Both the position numbers and the translations under genes were made by a program. DNA of 61,297 nt from positions 1 through 61,297 of the forward strand of contig MKZN01000018.1 in NCBI GenBank assembly GCA_001938995.1, read 5' to 3'. Shown piece by piece: positions 54,393 to 61,297 of this stretch. Every line of letters starts with the position of its first letter. Positions within the stretch are counted from its first letter, which is position 1. The notes under the pieces were generated by a model. The model searched no databases. It was given only the letters and a program-made list of their open reading frames with translations, and was not told where the DNA came from. The DNA comes from Bacillus pumilus. GTDB lineage: Bacteria; Bacillota; Bacilli; Bacillales; Bacillaceae.

Positions 54393-54550
54393 ATTTTGCC
54401 TTAATTCTAGTCTAGGTGAAAAGGAGGATTTGAGACCCGCATCGGAGTGGAAGTGTATTTCTAGCATGGTCAAAAAGATTCCCCACCCTTTAATTTGAAA
54501 TATTTGATATATTTAGTGTGTGAATCATCTGTTTACTAGGAGAGGAAAAT

Positions 54551-55627
54551 ATGTTGCTCAAAATTGGTCTAGCTGTCATAGGTGCCGTTATTCTTTACGT
54601 AGTGGTTGATGTCATCTTGTATAAAAGAAATATGAAGAAAACCAAGGAAGACCTTTTGACTTTTGTTCAAAAAAACAAAGAGTACGTGTCTGTCACAATC
54701 ATTGAAAATGAAGATGTTGTGTTAGAGTGGAATGCACATCAGGAGACACCGCTTGCGAGTACAGTGAAATTACCTATATTATTTCATTTTGTCAAAGCTG
54801 CTTCCGTAGGTGAGATCAAGTTAGATGAGAAGGTGGCGTTAACTGAATTAGAGCGATTTTATATTGATCGAACTGACGGGGGTGCCCATAAGTCCTGGTT
54901 GGAGGTCAATAAACTTTCAGGAAATGCGACGATGTTGGATATAGCAAAAGGGATGATGCAATTCAGCTCGAATGCTTGTACGGATTATTTGATCGAACGT
55001 CTGGGTTTGGAAAAAATCAATGCTCGTATACAACAAGCAGGTATGACAAAGCATGGTGAACTCATGCCAATTACGCCAACTCTCTTATGGTCAGCCTACA
55101 TATCTGATCATCGCCGAGATGCATTGAAGAAAATGAAGGATGTTTCTGATGTGCAATTCCGAACGCTGATGAATGAGATCTTCGATATCATGAAAAATGA
55201 TCCCGAGCGAAAAATGACTTTAGAAAATAAGATGAAGAAAAAGAACTTATTAAGTTATGCAATTCAATCATGTTTAACACAAAAATTGACGCAGTCAACG
55301 ACTGATCAATATGCCCATTTTATGAAACGGTTACATGATGAGTTGTTAACACCTGAAGAAAAAAGTCTTTTTAGTCAAATTGTGTTGGGGCAAACAATGA
55401 TGACTGAATCTGATCAATACGTTTGGTATAAAGGAGGGGCGACCCAGTTTGTCTTGACGTCCGCTTTATATCGGAAAACGGATAATGGGTCTATGTCCAT
55501 TTCATTTTTTATCAATGATCCAAAAGCAAAGTATACTTATTGGATCGAGAACATTTTCAATGAGTTTGTCGTGACCTTATCAATAGACCAAAGTTTTCGT
55601 AAACGATTGGAACAGGCTTTAACATAA
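54551..55627 (+). CDS. Membrane-anchored class A beta-lactamase-like serine hydrolase
   Basis: A 358-residue protein with an N-terminal membrane anchor (residues 4-24) and an extracellular serine hydrolase domain of the class A beta-lactamase/PBP type. Active-site motifs: S70-T-V-K73 (SxxK), S139-S-N141 in place of SDN, and K294-G-G in place of KTG. The general-base glutamate of class A enzymes is not clear. It could be an antibiotic-independent peptidase or a weak beta-lactamase; activity is not predictable. ATG 54551 follows TAGGAGAGG. It is convergent with the lipoprotein gene across a shared terminator. Confidence 0.82.
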   Translation: MLLKIGLAVIGAVILYVVVDVILYKRNMKKTKEDLLTFVQKNKEYVSVTIIENEDVVLEWNAHQETPLASTVKLPILFHFVKAASVGEIKLDEKVALTELERFYIDRTDGGAHKSWLEVNKLSGNATMLDIAKGMMQFSSNACTDYLIERLGLEKINARIQQAGMTKHGELMPITPTLLWSAYISDHRRDALKKMKDVSDVQFRTLMNEIFDIMKNDPERKMTLENKMKKKNLLSYAIQSCLTQKLTQSTTDQYAHFMKRLHDELLTPEEKSLFSQIVLGQTMMTESDQYVWYKGGATQFVLTSALYRKTDNGSMSISFFINDPKAKYTYWIENIFNEFVVTLSIDQSFRKRLEQALT

Positions 55628-55632
55628 TCATG

Positions 55633-55666
55633 AAAAAACAGAGGGATCACTACCCTCTGTTTTTTT
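55633..55666 (+). terminator. Bidirectional terminator
   Basis: AAAAAACAGAGGG (55633-55645) pairs with CCCTCTGTTTTTT (55653-55665) around a 7-nt loop, with T runs on both strands. It separates the convergent hydrolase and lipoprotein genes; the lipoprotein stop abuts it. Confidence 0.92.
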
Positions 55667-56234
55667 AGTTCTTTATCGGAAATGCTTTGAGTATTATTTG
55701 GCGTTTCTCCTTAGATTTGACTACACCATTGACAAGTTCCTTATCCCAAAGTGCTGGATTGTCTCTATAATCCTTAAATGAATGAGGCAGTTTCTGTTCT
55801 AGTTTCTTTCTCTCAAATGTAACGGAAGGCTTGTCGTTAGAGTTCATCTTGAGTGTCACTTGCTCTACGTTATCGATAAGAATAAAAAGTGCCAATGCAT
55901 TATATAAGTAGTTTTTCTCAATGGTGTCCTTTTCATCGAACCAAAATGAATCAAATTGTTCTTTTGTATAAGTGGTATTTTCCTTCACGCCATATGTCAC
56001 TTTTAGCGCTTTTTCATCTGCGATTTCATACTCACGAATCACGTTACCTGGGAGATCTGATAAAATAGCGCCGATTGCTGAGTTGTCACCAATATAAGAA
56101 TTTTTGTGCTTAGAAAGTTGTTTTAAGGATATGTCTTCTATTCCTTTAATGTCGCTCTCTTTCTCACTAGCTTGACTACTACAAGCGGATAGAATGACTG
56201 TCATTAGTAGTAGGATGTACATCCACTTTTTCAT
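55665..56234 (-). CDS. Lipoprotein with DUF4825-like domain
   Basis: A 189-residue predicted lipoprotein of unknown function. The signal peptide ends in lipobox L15-S-A-C18. The segment HKNSYIGDNSAIGAILSDLP resembles the start of DUF4825 domains, judged from memory. No enzymatic motif is visible. The minus-strand ATG at 56234 follows AAAGGGG. Upstream lies a candidate promoter containing an 18-bp tandem repeat. It is absent from the recalled B. subtilis locus. Confidence 0.75.
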   Translation of the reverse strand: MKKWMYILLLMTVILSACSSQASEKESDIKGIEDISLKQLSKHKNSYIGDNSAIGAILSDLPGNVIREYEIADEKALKVTYGVKENTTYTKEQFDSFWFDEKDTIEKNYLYNALALFILIDNVEQVTLKMNSNDKPSVTFERKKLEQKLPHSFKDYRDNPALWDKELVNGVVKSKEKRQIILKAFPIKN

Positions 56235-56275
56235 TTACTTTGCCCCTTTATCTTTTTTTCTATATAAAAATCCAT

Positions 56276-56303
56276 ATTATCACAAGATCCCATCTTCCCA
56301 CAA
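56276..56303 (-). promoter_or_regulatory. Candidate promoter of the lipoprotein gene
   Basis: On the minus strand TTGTGG (56303-56298), 16-bp spacer, extended -10 TGTGATAAT with GATAAT at 56281-56276. The -35 and spacer lie within the 18-bp repeats. Confidence 0.5.
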
Positions 56304-56316
56304 GATCCCATCTTCC
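56281..56316 (+). repeat. 18-bp perfect tandem duplication
   Basis: CACAAGATCCCATCTTCC occurs twice head to tail (56281-56298, 56299-56316). Each unit contains the dyad AAGAT-CCC-ATCTT. Confidence 0.97.
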
Positions 56317-56354
56317 CCACTTATTTCATTATTTCCATTTACTGAACTGCATCA

Positions 56355-56368
56355 TTTCTTTAAAGAAA
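56355..56368 (+). other. Perfect 14-bp palindrome upstream of ybaK
   Basis: TTTCTTTAAAGAAA lies 32 bp before the ybaK start. It could be an operator; no known consensus is recognised. Confidence 0.5.
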
Positions 56369-56400
56369 CGAACAATACAAAGAAAAAAGGGGTTCAGTTT

Positions 56401-56844
56401 ATGGCAGAAGTGCTTTCATTTTATCAATTGAAAACAAAACGAGATGTCACGCTTGAAAAGAAGCTTTTGCGTACATTGTCTCTTCAAAAAGTGACGGTCG
56501 CTTCGGATAAATTCACGAAGAAGCTCTTTCCGTTTGCGGATGATCCAGCTGGTATTATGAGTGATGGCTGTATCGATTTTGCAATTGAGGCTTTTTTAGC
56601 TGGGGGGAGATACGGTGAGTCGAGGAAGTATGGTGAATCGTTTCATGATTTGAAGAAGAGATCATTCTATGAGGAAGACAAGCTGATTGAAGAGATGACA
56701 GGATGCTTACAGTCTTGGGGGAATATGTTTCGTATGGAGCAAAAGACTTCATTTCTATATCCGTTTGCCAAAGATTTTCTAAGTATGTGGTGGCAGGAAG
56801 GCTATCGCGAGTCAGAAAAAAGACATAAGCTTCGGTTGCACTGA
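56401..56844 (+). CDS. ybaK: YbaK, conserved Bacillus protein (DUF2521-like)
   Basis: Function unknown. The 147-residue soluble protein starts MAEVLSFYQLKTKRD and matches B. subtilis YbaK in length and position before cwlD. Conserved segments are CIDFAIEAFLAGGRYGESRK and the C-terminal WWQEGYRESEKRHKLRLH. ATG 56401 follows AAAGGGG; upstream in-frame starts would read through the repeat region and are rejected. Confidence 0.88.
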   Translation: MAEVLSFYQLKTKRDVTLEKKLLRTLSLQKVTVASDKFTKKLFPFADDPAGIMSDGCIDFAIEAFLAGGRYGESRKYGESFHDLKKRSFYEEDKLIEEMTGCLQSWGNMFRMEQKTSFLYPFAKDFLSMWWQEGYRESEKRHKLRLH

Positions 56845-56846
56845 GC

Positions 56847-56873
56847 ATATTTCAATCCCTTGTCCCATATCTT
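56847..56873 (+). promoter_or_regulatory. Candidate sigma-E promoter of cwlD
   Basis: ATATT (56847-56851), 14-bp spacer, CATATCTT (56866-56873) against the sigma-E consensus ATATT and CATACAnT. Mother-cell expression is known for cwlD in B. subtilis. Confidence 0.5.
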
Positions 56874-56902
56874 TAAAATAATGGTGTATGGGAGGGACAG
56901 GG

Positions 56903-57616
56903 ATGAAAAGAAAACTGAAGTGGACAGGATTTTTGATAGGGTTTATTGTCCTCTTATTTTTATTTAGGTTTCAGTTTTTAAATGATGATTCTTGGAAATC
57001 ATGGAATTTGCCTCTAAGTGGGAAGATCATCTATTTAGATCCGGGTCACGGTGGCCCAGATGGCGGAGCGGTAGGGGGCGAGCTTCTGGAAAAAGAGATT
57101 GCTTTGCATGTGTCCATGAAGATACGTGACTATTTGCAGGAACAGGGAGCGCTTGTTCTCATGACCCGAGAAGACGATTCTGATCTATCATCAAAGAATA
57201 CAAAGGGCTATGCTCGGAAGAAAGCGGAAGATCTGAGAAATCGGGTGAAAGTAATCAATGAGTCACAAGCGGATCTTTATTTAAGTATTCATTTAAATGC
57301 CATCCCATCGAATAAGTGGAGCGGCGCGCAAACATTTTTTTATGGAAAATATGAAGAAAATGAAAAGGCAGCGAAGTTCATTCAAGATGAATTGCGTAAT
57401 AATCTAGAAAACACAGATCGAAAGGCAAAGCGGATCAATGGCATTTACTTAATGCAAAATGTCACAAAGCCAGGAGTTCTTGTGGAAGTTGGTTTCCTCT
57501 CCAATCCGAAAGAGGCAGGACAACTTGCAACACCCAAATATCAGGATCAAATTGCCGCCTCCATTTATAAAGGAATCTTGAGGTATTTAACTGAACAAAA
57601 AGAGCCGCCTGAATAA
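56903..57616 (+). CDS. cwlD: Spore cortex N-acetylmuramoyl-L-alanine amidase CwlD
   Basis: CwlD removes stem peptides so that muramic lactam can be made in spore cortex, which germination enzymes require. The 237-residue protein has an N-terminal membrane/signal segment (WTGFLIGFIVLLFLFRF) and an Amidase_3 domain with zinc-site motifs LDPGHGGPDGG, LEKEIALHVS, LSIHLNA and the catalytic glutamate in LVEVGFLSN. ATG 56903 follows GGGAGGGACAGG. Confidence 0.96.
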   Translation: MKRKLKWTGFLIGFIVLLFLFRFQFLNDDSWKSWNLPLSGKIIYLDPGHGGPDGGAVGGELLEKEIALHVSMKIRDYLQEQGALVLMTREDDSDLSSKNTKGYARKKAEDLRNRVKVINESQADLYLSIHLNAIPSNKWSGAQTFFYGKYEENEKAAKFIQDELRNNLENTDRKAKRINGIYLMQNVTKPGVLVEVGFLSNPKEAGQLATPKYQDQIAASIYKGILRYLTEQKEPPE

Positions 57617-57627
57617 GGGGCTCTTTC
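57599..57627 (+). terminator. Terminator overlapping cwlD end
   Basis: AAAGAGCC (57599-57606) pairs with GGCTCTTT (57619-57626), 12-nt loop. The tail has only three T in the arm, so it is weak. Confidence 0.5.
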
Positions 57628-57672
57628 CATTTGATCGAGGGTAAACAGGACAAACATTGTAAGGATATGTAT

Positions 57673-57700
57673 GATATACTTGAATTGTAAACGAATTCAA
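57673..57700 (+). promoter_or_regulatory. salA promoter region with dyad
   Basis: An extended -10 TGATATACT (57672-57680) without a clear -35 is followed by an inverted repeat TTGAATT (57680-57686), 7-nt spacer, AATTCAA (57694-57700) at the expected transcription start. The dyad could be an operator. Confidence 0.4.
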
Positions 57701-57719
57701 TAAAGGGTGAGGTTCTGCT

Positions 57720-58778
57720 ATGATCGGACAAGATGATGTGAGAAAACTAGTTGGGAAGATGGACGAACCTTTCCTTCATATACCGCTTGGTGAGCTAGAT
57801 GCCATCAAAGAAATCAGTCTAAAGCCTGAAAAAGAACATGTCAGCTTAAAGGTAGCCATCGCCAAAACAGGCACTGCTGAGCAGATGAAGCTTCAGCAAG
57901 AAATTGTACAAGCCTTGAAATCAGCAGGTGCTCAAACAGTAGGACTTCGCTTTGAGGAACTGCCTCAAGAGACGCTTGAAAAAATGATGCCATCTCAAAA
58001 TGAGGAAGAAAACCTACTCAACTCCAAAAATCCGCCCGTTTTCTTAGCGATTGCGAGTGGAAAGGGTGGCGTTGGAAAATCGACTGTTTCCGTCAACCTT
58101 GCTGTGGCACTTGCTCGTCTAGGGAAAAAGGTCGGGCTAGTTGATGCAGATATTTATGGCTTTAGTGTACCAGATATGATGGGAATCACCGTCAGACCGA
58201 CAGTTAAAGGGGAAAAGATTATACCTGTAGAGCGCTTTGGGGTCAAAGTGATTTCAATGGGCTTTTTTGTTGAAGAAAATGCACCGGTTATTTGGAGAGG
58301 ACCGATGCTTGGTAAAATGTTAAATAATTTCTTCCATGAAGTCGAGTGGGGGGAATTAGATTACTTATTATTAGATCTTCCGCCTGGAACGGGTGATGTA
58401 GCACTTGATATCCATACAATGCTCCCAAGCTGTAAGGAGATTATTGTCACAACGCCGCATCCAACGGCTGCCTTTGTTGCTGCACGAGCTGGGGCGATGG
58501 CACTTCAAACAGATCATGAAGTGCTTGGGGTGGTCGAGAATATGAGCTATTACGAAAGTAAAAAAACGGGTGAAAGGGAATATGTCTTTGGTAAAGGTGG
58601 CGGTGAGAAGCTGGCAGAAGAGCTACGCGTCTCTGTCCTTGGCCAAATCCCTTTAAGGCAACCTGATTGGAATGAAGAAGACTTCGCTCCATCTGTTTAT
58701 GATGCAAGTCATCCAACAGGTGAGGTCTATCAACGAATTGCTAATAGGGTCATTGAACAATTAGCCGTAAAAGCATAA
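57720..58778 (+). CDS. salA: Mrp/NBP35-family ATPase SalA
   Basis: SalA (YbaL) indirectly raises exoprotease expression by repressing scoC in B. subtilis; Mrp relatives carry Fe-S clusters. The 352-residue protein has an N-terminal DUF59/MIP18 domain (1-90) and a ParA-like ATPase with deviant Walker A ASGKGGVGKST (112-122), VDADIYGFSVPDMMG and DLPPGTGDVALD. No CxxC cluster motif appears at the C terminus, fitting SalA rather than a cluster carrier. Confidence 0.92.
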   Translation: MIGQDDVRKLVGKMDEPFLHIPLGELDAIKEISLKPEKEHVSLKVAIAKTGTAEQMKLQQEIVQALKSAGAQTVGLRFEELPQETLEKMMPSQNEEENLLNSKNPPVFLAIASGKGGVGKSTVSVNLAVALARLGKKVGLVDADIYGFSVPDMMGITVRPTVKGEKIIPVERFGVKVISMGFFVEENAPVIWRGPMLGKMLNNFFHEVEWGELDYLLLDLPPGTGDVALDIHTMLPSCKEIIVTTPHPTAAFVAARAGAMALQTDHEVLGVVENMSYYESKKTGEREYVFGKGGGEKLAEELRVSVLGQIPLRQPDWNEEDFAPSVYDASHPTGEVYQRIANRVIEQLAVKA

Positions 58779-58784
58779 TGAAAG

Positions 58785-58817
58785 CCCGAGTGGATGACGT
58801 GCCACTCGGGTGATTTT
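58785..58817 (+). terminator. Bidirectional terminator between salA and gerD
   Basis: Perfect 9-bp stem CCCGAGTGG (58785-58793) with CCACTCGGG (58802-58810) between convergent genes; tails GTGATTTT on plus and CTTTCATT on minus are moderately T-rich. Confidence 0.75.
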
Positions 58818-59406
58818 AACTGCCGCTTCCTTGATCCTGTGAACCGGAGCCGGAATCACTGCTGCTTTCAGTTGCTGCCTTTTTCAGCTCATCTTCAAAT
58901 TTCTTTTTATAAAGAGGGCTGCTTAACGTTTCCGTAATGACTTTTTCTAAATGCTTTCTGAACTCTTTGCTTTTGGCGAGTTCACCATATTTCTTTTCCA
59001 TCTCAGGATCTTTCAGGACATCCATCATCATCTGTTGATAATCAGGATCCTTCATTAACTGCTTTAACATCTTTTCATGTTGCTGTTGCATGGATTTTGC
59101 AAACGTCTCGGCAAATTTAGAATCCTCAAAGACCTTCTTCCAGAACTCTTTGCCTTTATCAGAAGTCAGTGTTTTCTCAATGGTTTTTTTCACAGTTTGT
59201 TCATCCATTACCAAAGCTTCATTCATCGCCTCGTCATTTAATAACTGTTGAATGGCCTTTTTACCGTCATCTGTCTTTAAAATATCGACGACCATTTTCT
59301 TTGTTTCGTCATAGTCCATATTAGATGAGGATTGGGTTTTGGGAGCACAAGCTGTTAGAGATAAAAGGAGAAAACAGCTCATTATACGCAAGATGCCTTT
59401 TGACAT
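58816..59406 (-). CDS. gerD: Spore germination lipoprotein GerD
   Basis: GerD clusters germinant receptors into the germinosome at the spore inner membrane. The 196-residue lipoprotein has lipobox L17-T-A-C20, a helical core (DYDETKKMVVDILKTDDGKK) and a polar Ser/Gly/Gln tail. The minus-strand ATG at 59406 follows AAAGGAG; an upstream extension to 59469 is rejected because it would bury the signal peptide. A sigma-G promoter lies just upstream. Confidence 0.95.
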   Translation of the reverse strand: MSKGILRIMSCFLLLSLTACAPKTQSSSNMDYDETKKMVVDILKTDDGKKAIQQLLNDEAMNEALVMDEQTVKKTIEKTLTSDKGKEFWKKVFEDSKFAETFAKSMQQQHEKMLKQLMKDPDYQQMMMDVLKDPEMEKKYGELAKSKEFRKHLEKVITETLSSPLYKKKFEDELKKAATESSSDSGSGSQDQGSGS

Positions 59407-59438
59407 ACTGTGGCTCCTTTCGATACATGTCTTACTTT

Positions 59439-59468
59439 TAATATGAATGTTTCGCGTGAATTTATACA
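59439..59468 (-). promoter_or_regulatory. Sigma-G promoter of gerD
   Basis: On the minus strand TGTATA (59468-59463), 17-bp spacer, CATATTA (59445-59439), close to the sigma-G consensus TGnATA and CATACTA. gerD is a known forespore sigma-G gene. Confidence 0.7.
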
Positions 59469-59496
59469 TAACAAAAATAGGGGTTGGATCAATTCA

Positions 59497-60105
59497 ATGA
59501 AAAGTCGGGATGTAGTTCGCTTTTTCTTCTCTGTGCTAGCTGTTGGAGCGGTGATTACAAGTGTAGTTGGCTTTGCGCTGGAGTGGGGGAAGTATCAGAA
59601 GCTTTTTGTATCATTTGACATTCTAGAGATTGCATCTGTGTTATTTTGGTTTATTGGTGTGGGGATGATCTTTAGTGTCATCAGTCAAATGGGTTTCGTG
59701 GTCTTTTTGACCGTGCACCGGTTTGCACTGGAAATCTTTCGATCGCATTCTCTATGGAATAGCATTCAGCTGTTTCTTGTCGTTTTTGTTCTATTTGATT
59801 TAGCTTATTTACGCTTTTTGTTTTTTGGGGAAAATGAATCGTTCTTTCCATACTTATGGCTGCCTGTCTTTATCGGTTTGTTTGCATGGGTCGTGGCTTA
59901 CTTGAAACAGCAACAGTCCTCTAAGAATACATTTATCTCAGCATTGTTTCTCATGGTCGTCATTACGTCCTTAGAGTGGTTCCCTGCGTTGAGAGTCAAT
60001 GAAGAGGACTGGTTGTACTTAATGCTTTTCCCGTTATTAGGGTGTAATGCTTTTCAGCTACTAGCTATGCCGCGTTTTTCTAAATCGAAAGCTAAAGCTA
60101 CTTAA
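59497..60105 (+). CDS. kbaA: KinB-signalling membrane protein KbaA
   Basis: KbaA is required for full activity of the sporulation kinase KinB. The 202-residue protein has about six membrane segments (for example [20 protein letters not shown] and [19 protein letters not shown]) and no soluble domain. ATG 59497 gives the conserved [12 protein letters not shown] start; AGGGG upstream is rather distant (13 nt). It is divergent from gerD, and its stop overlaps the convergent pdaB end by 8 nt. Confidence 0.92.
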   Translation: MKSRDVVRFFFSVLAVGAVITSVVGFALEWGKYQKLFVSFDILEIASVLFWFIGVGMIFSVISQMGFVVFLTVHRFALEIFRSHSLWNSIQLFLVVFVLFDLAYLRFLFFGENESFFPYLWLPVFIGLFAWVVAYLKQQQSSKNTFISALFLMVVITSLEWFPALRVNEEDWLYLMLFPLLGCNAFQLLAMPRFSKSKAKAT

Positions 60106-60862
60106 CTTCAGTTGATCGTGTATTTGTGTGTGAGATAAGCTCACCAACCGTAACATTTTTCAAATTATCATCTTTTAGGTGTTTCAAAATTGCAGGTAAA
60201 GCCTGAGCAGTTTGGGTCGCTGAATCTGAGGCATGCAGCAGAACAATGTCGCCGCCTTTCATTCGATCATTGACATTATGGACAATCTGATCGATGCCTG
60301 GATTCAGCCAATCCTGTGAGTTGATGCTATAGTGTACAACCGTATAGCCGTATTGTGTTGCAACTTTCAATACAGTTTCATTAAATTGCCCAGTTGGCGC
60401 TCTTAATAGTTGAACATCGTCTAGCCCGAGCTTTTGAAATGTATTTTGCGCTCTAACAAGATCGCGCTTCAATTCGCTTACTTCAAGCTGGCTGTAATTT
60501 TTATACGCATAGCCAAGGCTGCCGATTTGATGTCCATCCTTTTTAATTCGTTTCACGATATCCGGATGACGCTCAGCCCAAGAAGCAGAAAGAAAGAAAG
60601 TGGCGTTCTTTATATCGTAGTCTTGAAGGACATTTAGAATAGGAATGGCCTTCTCATCTCCCCAGCCAATGTTAAATGTAAGAGAAACGTGTTTCGCTGA
60701 AGTTTCTCCTTTATAAATCGCTCGAGGTCCATTTTCTGTTTTAAATACAGACAGTGGGGGTGCCTTTTGTACATAAAAGAAGGTGGCAGCTGCTAGGGCT
60801 GCTACAAGGATCATGACAATTTGCTTCAAGCGTTTAACAGGCAACACATAAAATCGACTCAA
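60098..60862 (-). CDS. pdaB: Polysaccharide deacetylase-like sporulation protein PdaB
   Basis: PdaB is needed to keep spores stable after mother cell lysis in B. subtilis. The 254-residue protein has an N-terminal membrane anchor ([17 protein letters not shown]) and a NodB-type domain: [10 protein letters not shown] in place of [16 protein letters not shown], and [10 protein letters not shown]. The first catalytic aspartate is Asn here (codon AAC). TTG 60862 is chosen because AGGAG then has 8-nt spacing and the start reads MSRFYVLP; GTG 60871 overlaps that site. Confidence 0.93.
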   Translation of the reverse strand: MSRFYVLPVKRLKQIVMILVAALAAATFFYVQKAPPLSVFKTENGPRAIYKGETSAKHVSLTFNIGWGDEKAIPILNVLQDYDIKNATFFLSASWAERHPDIVKRIKKDGHQIGSLGYAYKNYSQLEVSELKRDLVRAQNTFQKLGLDDVQLLRAPTGQFNETVLKVATQYGYTVVHYSINSQDWLNPGIDQIVHNVNDRMKGGDIVLLHASDSATQTAQALPAILKHLKDDNLKNVTVGELISHTNTRSTEVK

Positions 60863-60898
60863 TTCAAACACTCCTGCCTTGTCCTAGATTGTTAGTTG

Positions 60899-60926
60899 AT
60901 TGTATGCAGGACAAGGATTACACATG
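60899..60926 (-). promoter_or_regulatory. Candidate sporulation promoter of pdaB
   Basis: Minus-strand CATACAAT (60906-60899) exactly matches the sigma-E -10 consensus; the -35 region (CATGTG, 14 bp upstream) is poor. pdaB is a sporulation gene, so the site is plausible. Confidence 0.45.
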
Positions 60927-60964
60927 CACAATAAAACTATTTTAAAAAAAGTTTTGAAAAGGCG

Positions 60965-60994
60965 TTGACCAATAGAAAGTTTTCGTGGTATATT
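60965..60994 (+). promoter_or_regulatory. rrn promoter P1
   Basis: TTGACC (60965-60970), 18-bp spacer, TATATT (60989-60994), upstream of the 16S gene with P2 96 bp further on, the usual tandem arrangement of Bacillus rrn promoters. Confidence 0.75.
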
Positions 60995-61060
60995 ATTAAT
61001 CGTCGCTGACACACAGTGACAAACACAAAACGCTTCGGGAAATAAACTTTAAAAAAGTTA

Positions 61061-61090
61061 TTGACATAAGATGAAGCGAAATGTTATATT
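61061..61090 (+). promoter_or_regulatory. rrn promoter P2
   Basis: Perfect TTGACA (61061-61066), 18-bp spacer, TATATT (61085-61090). The start is expected near 61097, about 140 nt before the 16S 5' end. Confidence 0.85.
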
Positions 61091-61116
61091 ATTAAAGCCG
61101 CTAAGAACGGCGGACA

Positions 61117-61128
61117 TGATCTTTGAAA
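61117..61128 (+). promoter_or_regulatory. rrn leader boxA-like element
   Basis: TGATCTTTGAAA resembles the boxA antitermination sequence (TGCTCTTTA) in the pre-16S leader. Downstream leader sequence up to 61237 holds a TTCG-capped hairpin (61217-61234). Confidence 0.6.
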
Positions 61129-61237
61129 ACTAAACAAGACAAAACGTACCTGTTAATTCGAGATTTTATAAAAAAATCCTATGAAACATCATAGGTAGTC
61201 AGTCAAACTGACGAAAAACGAAACTTCGGTTTTGTTC

Positions 61238-61297
61238 TTTTTCGGAGAGTTTGATCCTGGCTCAGGACGAACGCTGGCGGCGTGCCTAATACATGCA
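61238..61297 (+). rRNA. rrs: 16S ribosomal RNA, 5' end
   Basis: CGGAGAGTTTGATCCTGGC followed by TCAGGACGAACGCTGGCGGC is the conserved Bacillus 16S 5' end; the gene continues past the window. The mature start is placed by comparison from memory with B. subtilis. Confidence 0.95.

Overview
This window is chromosomal DNA of a low-GC Firmicute of the genus Bacillus. Nearly every gene matches its B. subtilis counterpart in length and order, running from the end of one ribosomal RNA operon (5S tail at the left edge) to the start of another (16S 5' end at the right edge). The locus corresponds to the B. subtilis ctsR to pdaB interval. Differences from the recalled B. subtilis layout (no ybaJ, a decayed ybzG, an extra VOC/serine hydrolase/lipoprotein block) suggest a relative such as the B. 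pumilus group; this is inference, not proof.

Layout: (1) 1-4.9 kb: 5S tail and the CtsR stress regulon operon ctsR-mcsA-mcsB-clpC. (2) 4.9-9.8 kb: radA-disA (DNA repair, c-di-AMP), yacL, ispD-ispF (isoprenoids). (3) 9.9-15.4 kb: gltX, a cysteine T-box, cysE-cysS-mrnC-rlmB-rae1. (4) 15.4-20.5 kb: sigH, rpmGB, secE, nusG, rplKA, rplJL with the L10 leader, ybxB. (5) 20.5-33 kb: rpoB-rpoC, then the str operon ybxF-rpsL-rpsG-fusA-tufA. (6) 33-34 kb: the hydrolase ybaC. (7) 34-49.3 kb: the S10-spc-alpha supercluster rpsJ to rplQ, including secY, adk, map, infA and rpoA, with a ybzG pseudogene between map and infA. (8) 49.3-53.6 kb: the ECF transporter core ecfA1-ecfA2-ecfT, truA, and rplM-rpsI with the L13 leader. 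(9) 53.6-56.3 kb: a variable block holding a VOC protein flanked by near-copies of the rpsI terminator, a membrane-anchored class A beta-lactamase-like hydrolase, and a DUF4825-like lipoprotein on the minus strand. (10) 56.4-60.9 kb: ybaK and sporulation/germination genes cwlD, salA, gerD, kbaA, pdaB. (11) 60.9-61.3 kb: tandem rrn promoters and the 16S start.

Most of the window builds and regulates the gene expression machinery: RNA polymerase core, sigma-H, NusG, translation factors, about 30 ribosomal proteins, two tRNA synthetases and the Sec channel. The protein-coding content is conventional and I found no clearly new multi-gene system. The less explained signals are mostly in RNA and DNA structure: a hairpin between the nusG ribosome binding site and start codon, a perfect dyad in the rplJL promoter, duplicated L1-operator-like hairpins, structured leaders before rpsG and rpoB, the duplicated terminator with competing hairpins around the VOC gene, and the multiply broken ybzG.
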